A stretch of 64,000 nt of DNA, taken from Gavia stellata. Taxonomy: Eukaryota; Chordata; Aves; Gaviiformes; Gaviidae. This document shows positions 58,440 to 64,000 of this stretch, in pieces. The translations under genes and the position numbers were made by a program. The notes under the pieces were generated by a model that searched no databases, was not told where the DNA came from, and was given only the letters and a program-made list of their open reading frames with translations. Numbering within the stretch: the stretch's first letter is position 1; each line of letters starts with the position of its first letter. The stretch is taken from assembly GCF_030936135.1 (NCBI RefSeq), contig NC_082620.1:5758660-5822659 (forward strand), written 5' to 3'.

Positions 58440-58760
58440 TCCTCCCTTCTCCTCTCCTGAGTTTCCCCCTGTGCTGGCACGTTAATTACTCAGGACCTGA
58501 TTTCCTCGTTTCTGTCGCTGGGGCTGCATTGCAATAGCCAGTCAGTAACTCAATCAATGTGAGTAATATCTAAGTACTGCATCTTGGCGCTATTATTGTT
58601 CCCCACTTGGTAAAGGTTTATGGCATTTCATTTCACAGAAGCTTTCCTGCTGCCAAAGCCTCAAGCCAGCCTTTTACTTTAGCTGTATTAATTCTCCTGG
58701 GTCAGCCCTGCTTACATTGTGTTTTTAATTGAACATTCTTCTCCTGCCTCACTTTTGCAA
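58440..58760. promoter_or_regulatory. Candidate enhancer with repeated TAATT cores
   Basis: This AT-rich non-repetitive block has GTTAATTACT at 58481-58490, ATTGCAATAG near 58530, CAATCAATG near 58553, GTATTAATTC near 58686 and GTTTTTAATT at 58721-58730. Five homeodomain-type cores in 300 bp suggest a regulatory element. Conservation unknown. Confidence 0.28.
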
Positions 58761-61700
58761 ATTCAGCCTTGATTTTCTTCCAGTTTTGCAAGGAAGGAAG
58801 AGAATGAATATGACATTGGCTGACCCAGCAACAGCACTTGTGAGAGGGACCCACCTTCAGCGGAACCAGCTCCCTGGCTGGGAGAGGAATGAAGTGGAAG
58901 GTCCTGATGGAAACAAGTGGGAGAGAAGTGAGGGGGACCTCACTTGCAGAGAGCTTTGTCTCCTCTGGTCCAGCCAGAGGCAGAGTTGTGCCAAGGCCTC
59001 TGCCCTCAGATGCCAGGATGCTGGAGTTACATCTGCTTTTTGGTACAGCAACCTGTCCTGCCTGGCCACAGCAGGCAAGCAACTCTTGTTCCTTCTGATC
59101 CCCGATCCAGGACCAGCACTGGGATTGGTTTCATTTTGAAGCCTCTCCCTTGGCTTTGGCAGTGTTTGTCCCCACACTGGTGAGAGGTGAGGGGAGAGAG
59201 ATGTTCCTTCCAGACCCCACAGCTCTTCTTGTTCTTTCCTGCCAGTGCGACTGGACTGGCTGACATCGCCGAGACCGCCCGAGCTGGGAGAAGAACACAG
59301 CTCAGGAGGAAAGATCAGCTTGGCTTCAAGCTGGTTGTGACTGGACTGGCTTGGGGTGAAGCAGGTCTTGTAATAGTAGGACATCAGAGTGATGTGAGAG
59401 GATTTCTAAGGCTTGAGACTTGTGAGCCTGTTTCGGTACAGGGACTAACACCAGCAAGCCTGATTTGGCCATGCTTGCTATAATAAGCCTAAGTACAATT
59501 AATAATAGTGCCTTGCCAGGGAGGAGTGGATGGGTTATGCCAGCCCTGCTGTTGCTTCTCTTATAGCTATCAGCGTCCATGAGGGAGACATCCCCTGCTT
59601 GCTGTAGAGATATCCAGGGCACTAATGGTTTCCAAAAGTGGATTTGACCGACTGAATTATAAAGCCAAAATAGAGTAAGTTGCTTGCAACAAATCCTGCT
59701 ATGGGCAAGCCCTGGGCAAATCTCTGGTCCCGGGCCTGAACTTTGATTTGAACTACTAAACCAAGAGCAACAAGACTGATTAGCTTCCCTTACCTCCCCC
59801 CCACTAAAGCCTCTGGACTTGAAACTTCCGGCTCTGGTCCATTTCTGCACTATTTTGGCATGTTTTACTTTAGTTTTACCTTATTGACCATCCAGTAAAT
59901 AAGACAGGGTCAACCCCCGTTCTGACAGCTCTGCAACACAGCATCTTTTTCCTAATGCTCTTTACAGCTCTGGAAGGAGGTGAGAAGAGCCAGGAGCCCT
60001 CCTTGTAGTGGGGGCAGAACTCCGGTGGCCGCAGTCAGCTCGTCCAGCCCCAGCCACAGACCAGGTCTGTTTACCAGGGCCTCCTTCCTGCCCAAATCTC
60101 CACCCTCGCCATTTCCCAGCAGGGCCCAGCCGTTGTTGGCAGAGGCTGCTGGCTTCCCCGCAGTGCCGGTGCCGGGTCGGGAGTGCCCCCGGCACCCAGC
60201 TGCCTGCCAGGGACCTAACCGCTGCCTGCCCTCCCGGGGTGTGAATGCACACACTGTCCAGACTGCCTCCAGTTTGGCAGCCAGTAGCACGGGTGCATTG
60301 ATACAGCCAGGCCATGAGGAGCTGCTCAGTTTTAGGATATTAGCAGAGAGCTGTTCACCCTTGTAAATGGCCTGGCTCCTCAGCAAGGATTATGTGTCTG
60401 AACAAGCCCTCAGCTCGGGAGCAGCTGTTTTCCAGCTATTGCCTAACAAAGAAAACTTTTATGACTGCAGGAAAAGAACAGGACTTGGTTTTTCTGTACC
60501 AGCCATCTGATTTGGGAGCTTAGGAACGACACCTCCTCAACCCACCGAGGGGCTGAGTCGCTTCTCACATGGGTGGTCACTCGCACCCTGCCGCAAGCAT
60601 CGGCCAGGACCTGCCAGCTCTGCACCAGCCCACACCGCAGGAGCTGATAGCGCCCGCAGGGAGGGGACCCACACGCGTGAACGCTCAATGCCTTCTGCTT
60701 TGGCATCGTGTGCGTTTGTCTCCCTGCCTGCCTTACCTGGCTGAAAACATTGCCAGGTTTTCCCCCGACCTGAACATTGCACCAGTCTGCCACCAGCCGC
60801 CTCCGCTGTTACAGAGCTGAAAGCCCAGCCTGCCTGGGGCTGCAAGATTTGGTTTGTCATGGTGGGGTCATTTCTTTCCCCTTGCACAGACTTCATCCTT
60901 TCCTCTTCCTTTCTGCTTTTTTAAAGAAACCAATTTCCCAAATGAAGTGGAACGGGGAGCAGTCTGCAAGTGCCTGAGTCAGATGAGCCTAATGGATGAG
61001 GCGGCAATTCACTGAAGCACTTTGTTTAATTGAAAGGCTCTGCCTGTTGCTGCCAAAGGGAGTCAGAATGTGGTTCCCCTGACAGGCCCTAAGCAGATGA
61101 CACAATATATGGAGGCTCAGTCCCCAGCCCTGCTGTGTTGGGCTCCTTGGCTCGCCTCCTGCTCCCTGCAGCAAGCTGAGTCGTCTTGGCAGGAAGGCAG
61201 TACCTCGCCCGGAGTCTCTTACTGCAGTCACCCCACGGCCGTGCGTCCACTAGACAGGCTCTTGCCCTGCCAGTGGGAGGGGGTTGACTGCTCCCCCCTG
61301 GATACAGCAGGGCTGAAGAGGACTGCAGCGAGACCGCTCTCTCTGCGGTGCTCCAGGACACCGGCCGTGCTCGCCTCCCCTCAGACTGGATTAGCAAAGG
61401 AGGCGGGAGGGGAAGGCATCTTTCTGGTTGATGCTGTGCCTCAGACTTCCTTATCATTTTGAGCCACTCGCTTAGTGTTGCCAGTGCTTCCTAGACCGAT
61501 GAGGGCACATACGACAGTGCAGAAGCTGCTCCACGGAGCAGTTGGGAAGAGAAAGGTGTTGAAGGGAGTCCAGCTCTCAAAAACTGCGCTGTTGTGGGAG
61601 CAGCAGTTGCTTTGGTCAGGCTGGAACGCAGGGGTCTGCCGAAGCCCAGCCGGCAAGGTGTGTGGGGCGGCCAGTTGCCATGGGGTTGGGAGAGGCAGGA

Positions 61701-62849
61701 TCTCTGCTGGGAGTGCCGTGTCCGTCTATCATTTCTGCTCCAACCTGGTACAGCGCATGATGCTGACTCTCCCCTTTCGCTCGGGCATGTGCGGCTCATT
61801 TTTCCGTCCCTCTCTTGTCACTTTTCCATGACACCCGGCCTTTTATTTGGATTCAGCTCTTTGCAGTGCATCCAGCAGACAGATTCAGGGAAAGGAGAAT
61901 TCTGTAGAGTCTATTAGGTGCCAGCTGGGCAGGGGCACTTGGAGGGCAGGCTGCCTTCGTCCGTCCTCTTTGACCATGTTGGGGGTACAGCAGGACACTC
62001 GCTGGCAATTGCTCTGGCAATGCACTCCAAGTGCAGCTGGGCTTTGCCTGAGGACTCAAAGCCTGGGCTGCCACATTAACTGGGGAGGGGTTCCTACCAA
62101 GAGCCGCCTCATCCCCTGGCCAGAGGCAGACAGCAGCCTCAGCTCCCGGGTCTCCTGCCCCATTTCCCTGCATGACCTGAATTAAGTCAGGAGGTGTTAA
62201 GCTGGGCATGGGTTCCCACGGCACAGGGTGTGCCCAGCACGCTCAGCCCATCACCTGCAGACACAAATAAATATTTGATGGAGAAGGACATCAGGTGACT
62301 TTCGGGATCTTGCTCGATTTGAAATTCTAGCGCAAGGCAGACTGAAGCAGGAGATCCCTGCTGCCCATCGCCTGCGGCGATGCGAGGGGCTGCTTGGCAG
62401 CTCTGCCTGCCGTGCCCCCCTGCCTGCCCTGCCCACACCAGCCCGACGGCCATCGAGACTCACACCTCTCCTTCACCCTCACTGGGACAGGGTCCTCGAT
62501 TTTATCTCCAATTTACACCCTGGGAAAGGTAAGACGAAGAAGGGCAGTGACTTGCCCAGTGCCCAGGGGCTGGGTGGCCCTGTTCTGTCTCAGCAGCATC
62601 CCTTCACTTTGCTGTGGAAGAGCAGGCAGCAAGAGGTTAACTCAGCCCGAGCCCTCCGCCTGTGTGCGCAGGATAATGAATGCAGGAGAGAGCATTTGGG
62701 AGATTCCATGCGAGGCAGCATCGCCCCAGCACTGGCTTCTCTCAGCTTGGCACTGAGAGGATGAAATATTTCCCGGTCATTCTATGTGTGTGCACTAAGA
62801 AATTGATTTTCGGGTAGAAGAAGAAATCTTTTAAGAGCTGATAGTTTCA

Positions 62850-62900
62850 ATGTCTTTTTTTCTCTTTTTTTTTTCCCCCCTCCTTTTTTTTTTTTTTTTG
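62850..62900. repeat. Low-complexity pyrimidine tract
   Basis: Runs of T and C are interrupted only by single bases, including T16 at 62884-62899. Low-complexity sequence with no sign of a retroposon body beside it. Confidence 0.85.
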
Positions 62901-64000
62901 CCCATGCTAATGGCAACAGCAGCAGCTGCATTAACTGTTTTGGATAGAATTCAACACAAAAGCCTCTATCTCCCTGAGAGTCTGGTCCAATAAATCCTGC
63001 CTTTAACGATGAAATGGGTTTAGGGGAGTGTGAAACCACAAGCCGGGAGGGCTCGGTCCCTCCCTGCCAGCCTGTGGACAGGCCATTCCAGCCTGGCAGC
63101 TTTGCTGGGCACCACGCAGACCTTTTGTCAGAGGAGCCCAGCGGAGAGGAGCCGGGCAGCAGCTCCGTCCCACTGGCAGCTTTGCAGGGGTTGCCAAGGG
63201 CCCTCCAACCGAGTGCTAAAACCTTGGCTCCTCGCTCCTCAAAAAAGGGGGGGGAAGGAAAAAGCCTGATCCCTGCATGCCCTGAATCTTAATCTCTTCT
63301 CTTTCAGCTCGAGCCCTGCTTCCCAGAACCCTCACTGCTTCCCATTAAGGGAGGGCTCCCGAAAGCTGGGGGTCTTTGTGGCATCTGCCAGCTCCGCCGC
63401 CAGCGCCGGGGCTGCTGGCTCAAGCCTGCAGCGGGGCACATGCAGGACGGCTGCTGCTGCCGCCCCACCTCTCCTGCAGCCCGCGGCACCCCGGGTTTGC
63501 AGCTGGGGCCCCGCTGGCATGCCGAGGGCAGCGTCTTACAGGGGCCAGGGGGATGCCATCGGTAGAAACTGGGACTGCCCTGGCTGCGGGAGCTCCTGGA
63601 TTCTCGTTATTTTAAAGAACTTGTTGCAGAAGGAAAATGGGACATTTCTCTCAGACAAGATTTGGGAAAAAACGGAGCTGGGTTATTCGCATTGTGCATC
63701 ATGTGTGTTTCTTGCAATAAAGGTTGGGCCACATTTGACGGGGAGAGAAGTCTGATCTCAAATTAACATCCTTCAAGTTGCCTTGACATAGGGTGCCGTC
63801 TGGGGAAACCAGGCTTTACTAGCTCGGAGATCTAAACCGAAACAGCTGCCGCGGCTCCTGAGGACATACCGGGGCAACCCAGGGAGCCCCGTGGTGGGGA
63901 GTGGACAAAACCCCCAGCCTCCCTTACATAAGAACATGTGTCTCTGGTGTCCAACCGACCTGGCCTTTAAACCAGGAAAGACTCTTTCTGTTTCACTCGG

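Larger units (their letters stand above)
56770..64000. other. Intergenic DNA at the right end
   Basis: I see no gene. 56830-57230 is GC-rich and may continue the 55.7-kb CpG-island region split by the CR1. An AT-rich candidate element lies at 58440-58760. A pyrimidine tract with a T16 run (62884-62899) lies at 62850-62900. Other open frames (up to 224 codons) carry no domain. Confidence 0.5.

Noticed and set aside
9301..64000. miR-200 family, tRNA genes, agrin NtA exon
   Set aside because: I looked for the miR-200 mature core (AATACTG.CTGG), for tRNA B-box-like GGTTCGAATCC patterns and for the agrin N-terminal domain. None was found by eye.

Overview
This window is vertebrate nuclear DNA, almost certainly from a bird. 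Three 5'-truncated CR1 LINEs carry the typical avian 3' end, an ATTCTGTG-type microsatellite. The DNA is GC-rich with several CpG islands and minisatellites, as on avian microchromosomes. I recognise only one protein-coding gene.

That gene is HES4 (hairy/enhancer-of-split family, the bird gene also called hairy1). It lies on the minus strand with its coding region at 6024-7753. Four exons encode 293 residues: a bHLH domain, an Orange domain and a terminal WRPW. All three introns are GT-AG. The 3' UTR runs to tandem poly(A) signals at 5645-5654. Upstream are a TATA box (7854-7860) and, about 20 bp further, a head-to-head pair of RBPJ/Su(H) sites with a 16-bp spacer (7881-7912), the layout of a directly Notch-responsive HES promoter. 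The gene sits in a CpG island of about 3 kb (6060-9300). Intron 3 is filled by a G-rich minisatellite.

The remaining ~55 kb has no gene I can support. Most long open frames there are GC-rich shadows or stop-free minisatellites. It contains: a 33-copy array of a 23-bp unit (17311-18068); a GGGACC/GGGGCT hexamer array (41281-41747) inside an orphan CpG island that also holds a GGGGCC tract; a diverged 23-bp ATGCAT/ATTGG array (45598-46073); a nearly perfect 67-bp inverted repeat with arms 860 bp apart (51339-51405 and 52266-52332); a second orphan CpG island (55740-56215) beside a CR1 insertion; and the three CR1 copies (28877-29106 minus, 34615-35030 plus, 56253-56769 plus).

Between these lie moderately AT-rich islands with clustered homeodomain-type ATTA cores and scattered RBPJ-type sites. 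Two of them, at about 22.1 and 24.6 kb, share a 25-bp motif with two mismatches. A plausible reading is a developmental regulator (HES4) beside a gene-poor regulatory landscape. Conservation cannot be seen from one sequence, so every enhancer call is an inference.
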